DNA of 6,292 bases from DASYML01 sp036399835 (GCA_036399835.1 DASWMI010000173.1:1-6292), one strand, 5' to 3'; shown: positions 1 through 5,802, counted from the first letter of the stretch. The notes: generated by a model not told the origin, from the sequence alone. Translations and numbers: made by a program.

Positions 1-1
1 G

Positions 2-310
2 CGAATCTTGCGCGGCGCTGGGACGGAAGGGTTGCCCTGCGGAGAAATTTCCGGTCGCATGGTGACAAAAGATTCAGATATTACCAGGTTGTTGGACCGT
101 CTTGAGACGCAAAAGTTGATAGAGAGAACGAGGAGCGAGAAGGACCGCCGCGTTGTCATGGCCTATATTACGCCGGAGGGCCTGCGGGTTCTTGAAGGTC
201 TCGATGACGCCGTGGTGGACCTGCACCGCAGACAGTTGGCCCATCTGGGAGCGCGCCGTCTGGCTGCGCTTTCCGACGCTCTCGAAGCCGCGCGTGAAAA
301 AGTCGGCTAA
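2..310 (+). CDS. MarR-family transcriptional regulator, 3' part only (5' end outside window)
   Basis: This is the C-terminal part of a MarR-type winged-helix repressor, a dimeric DNA-binding protein that usually represses its own gene or a neighbouring gene and releases DNA on binding a phenolic ligand or on oxidation. The open frame runs in from the window edge, so the start and the N-terminal dimerisation helix are missing. A TTG at position 8 is not a credible start. Visible parts are the end of helix 2 with a Leu-Pro-Cys-Gly-Glu-Ile turn, the recognition helix (DSDITRLLDRLE), and the wing with the MarR-typical Asp-Arg-Arg (EKDRRVVMAYITPEG). A C-terminal amphipathic dimerisation helix closes the protein. 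It reads towards the doxX-VOC-pirin genes and is their likely regulator, which is an inference from context. One cysteine lies in the visible part; whether it senses redox cannot be told. The family call is firm, the ligand unknown. Confidence 0.9.
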   Translation, partial: RILRGAGTEGLPCGEISGRMVTKDSDITRLLDRLETQKLIERTRSEKDRRVVMAYITPEGLRVLEGLDDAVVDLHRRQLAHLGARRLAALSDALEAAREKVG

Positions 311-319
311 CATTTTTTT
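286..319 (+). terminator. Weak terminator-like hairpin with T7 tract at the end of marR
   Basis: AGCCG (286-290) can pair with CGGCT (304-308) across a 13-nt loop, and a run of seven T (313-319) follows four bases later. The stem is only 5 bp, the loop is long and the stem overlaps the marR stop codon, so termination would be partial at best. If functional it would separate marR from the doxX transcript, in keeping with the promoter-like sequence just downstream. Confidence 0.22.
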
Positions 320-330
320 GATGTGAAGCC

Positions 331-339
331 TGTTATAAC
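331..339 (+). promoter_or_regulatory. Extended -10 promoter candidate for the doxX-VOC-pirin operon
   Basis: The sequence TGTTATAAC is a TGn extension (331-333) joined to a -10 hexamer TATAAC (334-339, five of six matches to TATAAT). No good -35 lies 16-18 bp upstream, which extended -10 promoters can tolerate. The predicted start of transcription is near 346, leaving about 40 nt of leader before the doxX start codon. Assignment is from sequence pattern only. Confidence 0.4.
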
Positions 340-356
340 GACATTCGTCAATACGT

Positions 357-366
357 TTGAGGTCAA
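357..366 (+). promoter_or_regulatory. Possible MarR operator, TTGA-GG-TCAA palindrome
   Basis: TTGA and TCAA form a perfect 4-bp inverted repeat with a 2-bp centre. It lies about 11-20 bases downstream of the predicted transcription start and just before the doxX ribosome binding site, a position where a bound repressor would block transcription. MarR-family sites are palindromes of roughly 16-20 bp, and here the symmetry does not extend beyond the 10 bp, so this is a weak candidate. Confidence 0.2.
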
Positions 367-385
367 CAAGACCGAAGGAGAAGAG

Positions 386-811
386 ATGAATACAGAGAGG
401 GCAAAGCAGTTGCAAGGGTGGGGAATCGCTTTGATTAGAATCATCGTCGGGATCGTCTTTCTGGTCCACGGCAGCCAGAAGCTTTTTATGTTCGGGCTGG
501 GAGGAACGGCAGGGTTTATGGGACAGATAGGGATACCTGCGCCGATGCTTGCCGCCGTCTTAGCCACGGCGGCGGAGTTTCTTGGCGGCCTCGCACTCTT
601 GCTCGGACTGTTGACGCGCTGGGCAGCGATCCCGCTTTCAATCACCATGCTCGTGGCTATTTTGACAGTGCATCTGAAGAACGGCTTCTTCCTGCCCACA
701 GGCTATGAGTATGCTTTAACGCTATTGATTATACTCGTCGGCCTCGCGCTCATGGGTCCGGGTGAGGCTGCCCTGGACAATCTGTTTACCAGGCGCGGCT
801 CTAAAGATTAG
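386..811 (+). CDS. DoxX family membrane protein
   Basis: A 141-residue integral membrane protein of the DoxX/DoxD-like family, the usual length for single-domain members. Four hydrophobic segments are visible at about residues 13-33, 54-76, 80-97 and 108-126. Family hallmarks are the HGSQKLF stretch (residues 28-34) after the first helix, the glutamate in AAEFLGGL (64) in the second, and the HLKNGFF stretch (96-102) before the last. The ATG at 386 is chosen because an AAGGAG ribosome binding site lies at 375-380. An in-frame GTG at 323 would add 21 polar residues and overlap the promoter region. DoxX proteins are linked to thiosulfate:quinone oxidoreductase subunits in archaea and to quinone/catechol resistance in Bacillus (CatD). 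No biochemical role can be read from the sequence alone. It is first in a run with the VOC and pirin genes and follows marR by 75 bases. Confidence 0.92.
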   Translation: MNTERAKQLQGWGIALIRIIVGIVFLVHGSQKLFMFGLGGTAGFMGQIGIPAPMLAAVLATAAEFLGGLALLLGLLTRWAAIPLSITMLVAILTVHLKNGFFLPTGYEYALTLLIILVGLALMGPGEAALDNLFTRRGSKD

Positions 812-845
812 GGTGCGAGCGCGGGTGGGTAATAATGGTTCTTGA

Positions 846-853
846 GAGGTGAT
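846..853 (+). promoter_or_regulatory. Ribosome binding site of the VOC gene
   Basis: GAGGTGAT, preceded by AGA, closely matches the anti-Shine-Dalgarno complement and ends five bases before the ATG at 859. It fixes the VOC start and shows that this gene has its own translation start, although the gap to doxX is only 47 bases. Confidence 0.6.
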
Positions 854-858
854 GAGAA

Positions 859-1305
859 ATGCTGCGAGGGATTAATCATGTGGTCTTGAAGGTCAGGAAT
901 CTTGAGGACGCAGACCGTTTTTACGGAAAGGTGCTGGGCCTGGAGCGTGTCGCCCAAAGGGACAGGATGTGGTTTTACCGCGCCGGAGGGCGGCATCATG
1001 ACCTGGCGCTTCTGGAAGTCGGGGCGCAGGCTGTCTCACCGGGCAGGCATCAAACGGGCCTCTTCCATTTCTGTTTTGACGTGAGCGATGAAACGGCTCT
1101 GGCCCAACTTTATCGCAGATGTCTGGAAGAGGGCGTGGCAGTTCTGGGCACAGCCGACCACACGGTGATGCGCTCGTTTTATGTGCGAGACCCTGATGGC
1201 AACGTCGTGGAATTCGGAGTGGATGTGCCGCGCGAGGAGTGGTCCAGCGTGGCAGAGCCTTTCGCCAGAGATAAGCCTTATGCTCTCTCTGCTATAGAGG
1301 ATTGA
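859..1305 (+). CDS. VOC family protein (glyoxalase/extradiol dioxygenase fold), CatE-like half-size
   Basis: A 148-residue vicinal-oxygen-chelate protein, the size of one VOC module (two beta-alpha-beta-beta-beta units). The first unit begins INHVVLKVRNLEDADRFYGK with candidate metal ligand His7. The second unit begins GLFHFCFDV with His70. The last strand, RDPDGNVVEFGVD, supplies Glu118. This His-His-Glu set is the usual divalent metal site. The tail (FYVRDPDGNVVEF, then VPREEW) resembles the end of catechol 2,3-dioxygenase-type proteins such as CatE, and Tyr108, ten residues before the Glu ligand, sits where extradiol enzymes carry a conserved Tyr. CatE-like enzymes are about twice as long, so this would work as a dimer of single modules. 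The reaction could be ring cleavage, glyoxalase-like or another VOC chemistry; the sequence does not decide. It lies 47 bases after doxX and 19 before the pirin gene, in the same operon. Confidence 0.9.
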   Translation: MLRGINHVVLKVRNLEDADRFYGKVLGLERVAQRDRMWFYRAGGRHHDLALLEVGAQAVSPGRHQTGLFHFCFDVSDETALAQLYRRCLEEGVAVLGTADHTVMRSFYVRDPDGNVVEFGVDVPREEWSSVAEPFARDKPYALSAIED

Positions 1306-1324
1306 TGAGTAAGGAGAAAGACTG

Positions 1325-2023
1325 ATGATTACAGTGCGTAGAGCAGAAGAACGCGGCCATTTCAATTTCGGATGGCTTGATACTTATCACACTTTTTCGT
1401 TCGCAGACTATTACGACCCGGCGTTTATGGGATTCCGCGCCCTGCGCGTTATCAACGAAGACTACGTGCATCCGGGGCACGGCTTCCCTACGCACCCGCA
1501 CAGGGACATGGAGATTATTACCTATGTGCTGGAGGGAGGGCTGGCCCATAAAGATAGCATGGGCAACGGCTCGATTATTCGTCCGGGCGAAGTGCAGCGG
1601 ATGAGCGCAGGGACCGGCATCAGGCACAGTGAATCAAACCATTCCGAAAACGAATCGGTCCACTTGTTGCAAATCTGGATTATGCCGAGCGAGCTTGGCA
1701 TCAAGCCGGGCTATGAGCAGAAGATGTTTACGGATGAGAAGAAGCGCGAACGGCTCTGCTTAATCGCCTCGCCGGACGGGCGTCAAGGCTCCGTCACTAT
1801 TCATCAAGATGTGAGCCTTTATGCCGCCCTGCTTGAAAAGGGACAGCGGGTTGCGCACGAGCTTCAACCGGGTCGCCATGCCTGGGTGCAGGTGGCGCGC
1901 GGAGCAGTCGAGGTCAATGGTCAGACCTTAAAACAGTCCGATGGCGCAGCCGTCAGCCGCGAGGAGTCTTTACAGATTAACGCGAGCGAGCCGTCGGAGG
2001 TCTTGCTGTTCGATTTAGCTTGA
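1325..2023 (+). CDS. Pirin family protein, YhhW-type (quercetin 2,3-dioxygenase-like bicupin)
   Basis: A 232-residue pirin, very close in length to E. coli YhhW (about 231 residues), which binds a metal and has quercetin 2,3-dioxygenase activity in vitro. The N-terminal cupin starts with RRAEERGHFNFGWLDTYHTFSFADYYDP and carries FPTHPHRDMEIITYVLEG. Candidate metal ligands are His57, His59, His101 and Glu103 (GTGIRHSE), matching the YhhW set in residue number and motif. The second cupin (about 140-232) has no metal motif, as usual. No signal peptide is present, so it is cytoplasmic. The ATG at 1325 is preceded by AAGGAG at 1311-1316. As the last gene of the operon, it probably acts on flavonoid- or quinone-like compounds; that role is inferred from family and neighbours, and some pirins are regulators instead. 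Confidence 0.94.
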   Translation: MITVRRAEERGHFNFGWLDTYHTFSFADYYDPAFMGFRALRVINEDYVHPGHGFPTHPHRDMEIITYVLEGGLAHKDSMGNGSIIRPGEVQRMSAGTGIRHSESNHSENESVHLLQIWIMPSELGIKPGYEQKMFTDEKKRERLCLIASPDGRQGSVTIHQDVSLYAALLEKGQRVAHELQPGRHAWVQVARGAVEVNGQTLKQSDGAAVSREESLQINASEPSEVLLFDLA

Positions 2024-2068
2024 TGAAGGCGAGTCGGTTTTAAATCGAGTGCGAGAGAAGGGCACGGT
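2024..2068. other. Short convergent intergenic gap without a clear terminator
   Basis: The pirin gene and the DUF948-like gene converge here with 45 bases between their stop codons. The only symmetry is an AT-rich imperfect palindrome, TCGGTTTTAAATCGA, near 2035-2049. I see no GC-rich stem with a T tract on either strand, so transcription from the two sides may overlap or end by Rho. Confidence 0.4.
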
Positions 2069-2641
2069 TTAGCCTATGAAGAGTTCGTCTTCCTGGTATG
2101 TTTCGTTGATGGGCTTGGGCGACGGGGCGACGAGCACTTCCAGGCCGCGTTTGATGCCCGCCATGATCGCGGCCAGCTCGCGCGCCGGCTCGATTACTTT
2201 GTGGCGGATAAAGGTAGTCGTCGTAAAGACCTGCTGGTGAGTCTGGTCTATGCTGCGGCTTATCATCTGTACCTTGTCACGCGCCGTGACAGCCGTCTCC
2301 CCGACGAGCACCTTCAGCTCGCGCACCTCTTCTTTAATCAAAGCAGCGGATTCCGAAAGGTGCATCGTCGCCGTCGAAAGATGGTCAGACATGACCGTGA
2401 ACTGCTCCGCAATCTCCTTGCCCTGCGCCGCAATCTGTTTGCCCTGCTCGCTCAGCTCTATGACCTTCTGGACCAGCGGCTCGAAGCGCTCTTCCAGGCG
2501 ATTGACGGTCTTAATGGCGCGGCTGACAAAGGCCGCGATAGCGACCATCGCCAGGGCGATGACGATAAAGGAAAGGGCTATGATAACCATCACCCAGAAC
2601 ATCGGATCGCTGGTACTCATCTGGAAAGCCAAGGAGATCAT
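2069..2641 (-). CDS. DUF948-like membrane-anchored coiled-coil protein (YtxG-like)
   Basis: A 190-residue protein with a short N-terminus, one strong transmembrane segment (about residues 15-39) and a long, charged, heptad-rich helical region (about 45-150). That region includes NRLEERFEPLVQKV, repeated AAQGKEIAEQ-like turns and LIKEEVRELKVLVGETA. The tail holds KVIEPARELAAIMAGIKRGLEVL. This layout fits DUF948/YtxG proteins, whose function is unknown; a cell-envelope or stress role is usually assumed. It follows the YtxH gene on the same strand, as a ytxG/ytxH-type pair. No start has a good ribosome binding site. ATG at 2641 is given, and ATG at 2620 (MSTSDPMFW) is equally possible. A frame extension to 2731 is rejected because its residues are translated repeat sequence (LKSQNRKSKIK). 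Confidence 0.75.
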   Translation of the reverse strand: MISLAFQMSTSDPMFWVMVIIALSFIVIALAMVAIAAFVSRAIKTVNRLEERFEPLVQKVIELSEQGKQIAAQGKEIAEQFTVMSDHLSTATMHLSESAALIKEEVRELKVLVGETAVTARDKVQMISRSIDQTHQQVFTTTTFIRHKVIEPARELAAIMAGIKRGLEVLVAPSPKPINETYQEDELFIG

Positions 2642-2644
2642 TTT

Positions 2645-2761
2645 GATTTTAGATTTGCGATTTTGTGATTTCAGCTTTGCGTGATGGCGAATTGGCGAGC
2701 ATCTCTGGCGGCCTGTCAAGATGTCAGGCAATCCCTCATCGCAAATCTAAAATCGCAAATC
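2645..2761. repeat. Palindromic element made of inverted GATTTNN heptamer arrays
   Basis: The left array reads GATTTTA, GATTTGC, GATTTTGT, GATTTCA, GCTTTGC (2645-2680). The right array reads GCAAATC, TAAAATC, GCAAATC (2741-2761), the reverse complement pattern. GATTTTAGATTTGCGAT (2645-2661) and its exact reverse complement (2738-2754) form 17-bp perfect arms around a 76-nt centre. The centre holds a small stem GCCTG/CAGGC (2711-2715, 2725-2729) and a TGGCGA direct repeat near 2685-2698. The element fills nearly all of the 124-nt gap between the YtxH stop and the DUF948-like start. It looks like a dispersed non-coding repeat that inserted in or shapes the ytxH-DUF948 transcript. That it is dispersed elsewhere in the genome is inference, since only one copy is visible here. 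Confidence 0.75.
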
Positions 2762-2765
2762 GAAT

Positions 2766-3206
2766 TTATTCCTTTTCGTAGTAGGTCGGCGCGACATCCG
2801 TGGCGCTGGAAAGCTCAGTCTTTCTCTTCTCATCCTGATAAGCCTGCTTACCAGCTTCGATGGCTGCCGAGAGCTGCCCGCTTTTGCGCGAGGCGACATC
2901 ACGCGCTGCGCCCGCGATGTCTCCGGCCCTCTCGGATGCCGTGTCGTAAAGCTGTGAAGCACGCTCGCGCGTGGATTCATAATAGTCGCCCGCGCGGCTT
3001 CCAATCTGCGTCGCCGTCTCGCGCGTGCGGTCAATACCTTTGCGTGTGGCGTCGGCAATATCGCCGCGCAGCTCCTGACCGGATTTCGGCGCAAAGAGAA
3101 GCGCCACAATCGCACCGATAGCGCCGCCAATCAAGAGGTATGTCACGCGCGTCGAGACATCCGAATCGTCTTGATCGCGCCGCTGCATCTCTTTTTCTTT
3201 TCTCAT
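2766..3206 (-). CDS. YtxH domain-containing membrane protein
   Basis: A 146-residue protein starting MRKEKEMQRRDQDDSD, followed by a single transmembrane segment with the YtxH signature YLLIGGAIGAIVALLFAPKSGQELR (about residues 23-47). After it comes a long Ala/Arg/Glu/Ser-rich amphipathic helix with apolipoprotein- or LEA-like repeats (DRTRETATQIGSR, YYESTRERASQLYDTASERAGDIAGAARD). YtxH proteins are small envelope or general-stress proteins without a defined activity. ATG at 3206 has a weak AAAGG eight bases upstream; ATG at 3188 would remove six residues. An upstream frame extension to 3311 shows no family features. The DUF948-like gene follows 124 bases downstream, past the palindromic repeat, so both are probably one transcript. 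The family call rests on the glycine-rich membrane motif and the FAPKSG turn. Confidence 0.88.
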   Translation of the reverse strand: MRKEKEMQRRDQDDSDVSTRVTYLLIGGAIGAIVALLFAPKSGQELRGDIADATRKGIDRTRETATQIGSRAGDYYESTRERASQLYDTASERAGDIAGAARDVASRKSGQLSAAIEAGKQAYQDEKRKTELSSATDVAPTYYEKE

Positions 3207-3377
3207 CCGAAGAGCCTTTCTCAGAAGCGGACCAGACGCTTCTGTAGATGTGTTGTTGCCGGAAAAATTATCTGTCGCAGCAATATAGCAAAGACGCACG
3301 AAGGGGCGCAAGAAAACGGCTTGTGAGGGAGCGATTCCAATGCCGGATGGCTCTTGAGCTTTTATCTCTCGGACGAG
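3207..3377. other. Intergenic region between the VWA gene stop and ytxH start
   Basis: These 171 bases hold the end of the VWA transcript and the presumed ytxH promoter, both on the minus strand. A GATAAT hexamer (minus strand, about 3265-3270) could be a -10, but I find no -35 at the right distance. Short inverted repeats (GCTC/GAGC near 3350) have a loop too small or lack a T tract on the minus strand, so no terminator is called. Confidence 0.3.
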
Positions 3378-5660
3378 CTAGTTAACCTCGAAGCCTATGC
3401 TCTCGGAGGCAGTCGTATTCGCCACGCGATCCGTAATCGTAATGCGCAGCTCATAACGGCCAGGGGCCAGGGAGTTGAGCGCGAATTGGCCTCCGTAGGG
3501 AATGCGTGCGAGGTCCGTCATACCTTCAGTCGTTAGCTTGCGCTGCGGAGTGTTGACGACCGCGACGCCGTCTCGAAAGACCTGGACCTGCGCAGTCAAA
3601 TCCGGCGCACCCGTCCCGCCTGCCGTTCGCGCAGCGTTGTAGATAAAGATCCAAAAGCCCAGATGAGACGAGCGCGGGAAGCGCTGGTCCACACTGAACT
3701 GGACCTGCGGCGCTGGCTGGGCCGCGGTCTCTTTACCGTGATTGGCTTCGAGTACCTGCCCGCCGACCAAGAGGCTGCTCAAAGCCAGTTGGCGCGCGGA
3801 GAGGTCTGGAATCACTATCCAGCGCATGGCGCTGCCGACGCGACCGCTTTTGGCATCGCGCGCCGCGACGCGTACCTGGTAGATGCCTGGCGCGAGCGGC
3901 GCTCTGTAGTTGTAGATGATGCCGGACATATCAACCTGCGACGAAGCTTGAGAGACAGGCTTGACGGTAAGGTGGTTCTTAAAGCTGTTGGCAATCTTGC
4001 CCTTGTCGTTCAAGATAACGCCCGCCACATCAACTTCGCCAGGCTGCTTTCCGTCAGGCCCGTAAGCCAGAGCGCCGCTGGCGACCTGCATCGAGGCCGT
4101 CAGGACCAGCCCGTTGTTGGGCGTATTCAGATAACTGGTCGAGAGCAAGGTGGGCAGAGAGTCTTGAATATAAAAATCTGTGAGCGCGGCACGAATCTCT
4201 GTCTCAGGCGTCTTGACCTCTTCGCGCTTTGGAGCTTTTTCGGCTTTGGGCGTCTTTGAATTATCGGCGACGGCTGCTGGCGTACCCGTCATGTAGCCGC
4301 GCGCCAGTCGGACTGTCAATTCAGGATGCCCTGCGATGCTCACTTCTATCTTGCGAAACTTCGCGGCCTTCTGTTCTTCAGTCTCGGGCCGCCAGGCCAG
4401 CACGTAGTAGTTAGAGGTTTCGTTGAGGGCTTCGGAGACAAAAGGATCGAAGACGTTGCGATTACGCAGAGCGCGTCCGCCCGTGTCGTCAGCCAAAGCC
4501 ATGAGCGCGTCCTGCGTGGCTGGTATCTCGCGCATGAGGGCGCTTTCGATGCGACCGCTGGGGTCGTTGGGGACGCTGTTGGTCGCGTCCGGTAGCTGTG
4601 CCACCAGCCCTTTGGCGTCAATCGTGTAGACCACGACACCGGCGCGCAGGGCCGAGTCTATGACCTGTTCGAGCTTGTTCAAGAGGCTCGTCCCGTATGG
4701 TCCGGCGTCGAGGATAAAGCCGTCGGAAATAAAGAAGGCCAGCTTGCGTCCGGGCAAACGCTTGGCCGATTGCATCAACGTCTCAAGCGAGTAATAAGTG
4801 TTGCGTGTAATCTCTGCGGACTGTAGGACGATGGCGCGTGCGGTCGATTTAACCTGCGTCTCACAGGTCGTGCGGAGCATGGCGCGCTCCCTGGCTTCTA
4901 GTTTCTTGGGAATGACGGGTGTTTGCCTCATGCATTCCTGGACGAAAAAGTCGAAGAGCTTATCGCTCACGCCGCGACTGTTACTGTTATCCTGAGTGCC
5001 TGTAATCGAAAGCGCCATGTTCTCCGTCATCACTGTAGAGCCTGTCCCGTACCCGGTCACGACATAGGGATGATGCATGAGACGCGCAACCGCAGCCCTG
5101 AGCACGGTCTTGTTGTTCGTGAACTGTTGGAGGAATCCGATCTGCCCGCTGGCGGATGCGATGGCGACCAGGTCGTGAAAGCCCATCTCGTGGTCTATAA
5201 AATGGAGTATGGTCTGGCGCGTGCGGTCAACGCTTTGTAGAGAGAGATGCAGGTCGTCTATGAAGAAGATGATGGTCCGGCCTCTGCTGGATGAAGCACC
5301 GACGACGGCTGCGGAACTGTTCGCGCCGTTGCGTCTTGCCAGTTGCTCTTCTTTGGCGCTCCCCACCGTCACGCGGTCGAAGAAAGAGATGGGTTGCGGC
5401 TTGCCGCCGACACGCAGCTCGAACTGTTCGGCCTTGAGTCCCTCGACAAAGCGGCCCTGCTTGTCCAGCACAGTGACATCCGTCTGGACCAGTTCCGTGT
5501 TGACGCGTATCACCTCATCTGTTTGAGCAGGCTGCTGCTGCTGGCCCTGTCCGCCGGATTGGGCGCGCGCAGCCGTGCCGTGCAACGCCAGGCAGAATAG
5601 AGTTATGAGAAAAAGACGTGTGGTAGAAAAGATTGTTGTTCTCATAAGTGTTTCTCGCAT
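3378..5660 (-). CDS. Secreted VWFA-related acidobacterial domain protein
   Basis: A 760-residue exported protein. The N-terminus has a signal peptide: Arg residues, a hydrophobic core (about 12-28) and an Ala-Arg-Ala cleavage site before Gln34, followed by a Gln/Gly-rich linker. Residues about 50-95 form the usual strand-rich lead-in (VNTELVQTDVTVLDKQGRFVEGLKAEQFEL...). The VWA fold spans about 128-420: RTIIFFIDDLHLS, a Thr181 region, LPGRKLAFFISDGF and ALRAGVVVYTIDAKG. The metal-site motif is degenerate (Asp136-x-His-x-Ser140 instead of DxSxS). An insertion at about 195-285 contains Cys243 and Cys266. A charged Lys/Pro/Glu linker (about 465-490) leads to a beta-rich C-terminal half ending in an Ig-like strand set (GRYELRITITDR). 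The family is expanded in Acidobacteriota and has no assigned role; adhesion or protein binding outside the membrane is inferred. The start could also be ATG at 5645. An AGAGAGG sequence lies one base before the 5660 ATG, too close to be ideal. Confidence 0.92.
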   Translation of the reverse strand: MRETLMRTTIFSTTRLFLITLFCLALHGTAARAQSGGQGQQQQPAQTDEVIRVNTELVQTDVTVLDKQGRFVEGLKAEQFELRVGGKPQPISFFDRVTVGSAKEEQLARRNGANSSAAVVGASSSRGRTIIFFIDDLHLSLQSVDRTRQTILHFIDHEMGFHDLVAIASASGQIGFLQQFTNNKTVLRAAVARLMHHPYVVTGYGTGSTVMTENMALSITGTQDNSNSRGVSDKLFDFFVQECMRQTPVIPKKLEARERAMLRTTCETQVKSTARAIVLQSAEITRNTYYSLETLMQSAKRLPGRKLAFFISDGFILDAGPYGTSLLNKLEQVIDSALRAGVVVYTIDAKGLVAQLPDATNSVPNDPSGRIESALMREIPATQDALMALADDTGGRALRNRNVFDPFVSEALNETSNYYVLAWRPETEEQKAAKFRKIEVSIAGHPELTVRLARGYMTGTPAAVADNSKTPKAEKAPKREEVKTPETEIRAALTDFYIQDSLPTLLSTSYLNTPNNGLVLTASMQVASGALAYGPDGKQPGEVDVAGVILNDKGKIANSFKNHLTVKPVSQASSQVDMSGIIYNYRAPLAPGIYQVRVAARDAKSGRVGSAMRWIVIPDLSARQLALSSLLVGGQVLEANHGKETAAQPAPQVQFSVDQRFPRSSHLGFWIFIYNAARTAGGTGAPDLTAQVQVFRDGVAVVNTPQRKLTTEGMTDLARIPYGGQFALNSLAPGRYELRITITDRVANTTASESIGFEVN

Positions 5661-5716
5661 GCCTCTCTTTTGTGTAGGCCCTTTCGGATAGCGTGGAGGG
5701 GATTGGGAACTTTCAC

Positions 5717-5738
5717 CCCGCAGGCAAAACCTGACGGG
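5717..5738 (-). promoter_or_regulatory. Stem-loop in the predicted 5' UTR of the VWA gene
   Basis: CCCG-CAGG (5717-5724) pairs with CCTG and CGGG (5730-5733 and 5735-5738) with one bulged base and a 5-nt loop, giving an 8-bp GC-rich stem. It lies about 6-28 nt into the mRNA predicted from the promoter at 5751-5779. No T tract follows on either strand, so it is not an intrinsic terminator. It could stabilise the 5' end or be a protein site; this is not shown by the sequence. Confidence 0.45.
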
Positions 5739-5750
5739 CGGTAGTCAATG

Positions 5751-5779
5751 CTTTTATGTCAAATCAGAGGAGATGTCAA
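5751..5779 (-). promoter_or_regulatory. Sigma70-type promoter of the VWA gene
   Basis: Read on the minus strand, a perfect -35 hexamer TTGACA (5774-5779) is followed by a 17-bp spacer and a -10 hexamer TAAAAG (5751-5756, four of six matches). The predicted start is near 5744, about 84 nt upstream of the start codon. A second TTGACA (5757-5762) and a TTGAC (5744-5748) repeat the -35-like sequence. No sigma54 promoter (TGGCAC-N5-TTGC) is visible, although the neighbouring gene is a sigma54 activator. Confidence 0.55.
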
Positions 5780-5802
5780 TATAGAGCTTAAAAATCCGGC
5801 AC

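Noticed and set aside
74..699. Two minus-strand open frames opposite marR and doxX
   Set aside because: Antisense shadows; the plus-strand frames have clear MarR and DoxX family features and ribosome binding sites.
2201..2684. Two overlapping plus-strand open frames (155 and 144 residues)
   Set aside because: They lie antisense to the DUF948-like gene, whose transmembrane and coiled-coil pattern is clearly the coding frame. The plus-strand products are Arg/Leu- or Ser/Thr-rich without any domain pattern.
2642..2731. N-terminal extension of the DUF948-like frame to 2731
   Set aside because: Its residues (KLKSQNRKSKIK) are a translation of the heptamer repeat, and they would precede the membrane segment with a non-conserved basic stretch.
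2645..2761. CRISPR-like array
   Set aside because: The repeated units are 7 bp, directly adjacent and in inverted halves; there are no spacers of uniform length and no cas genes.
2681..3130. Open frames of 146 (+) and 127 (-) residues over the ytxH gene
   Set aside because: Arg/Ala/Ser-rich shadow frames of the YtxH coding sequence; no ribosome binding site and no recognisable motif.
3345..3380. Terminator for the VWA gene
   Set aside because: The inverted repeats CTCG/CGAG and GCTC/GAGC have only two loop bases and no T tract on the minus strand.
3663..4259. Plus-strand open frame of 198 residues inside the VWA gene
   Set aside because: Antisense shadow of a long gene with a signal peptide and a VWA domain; high-GC codon structure commonly opens such frames.
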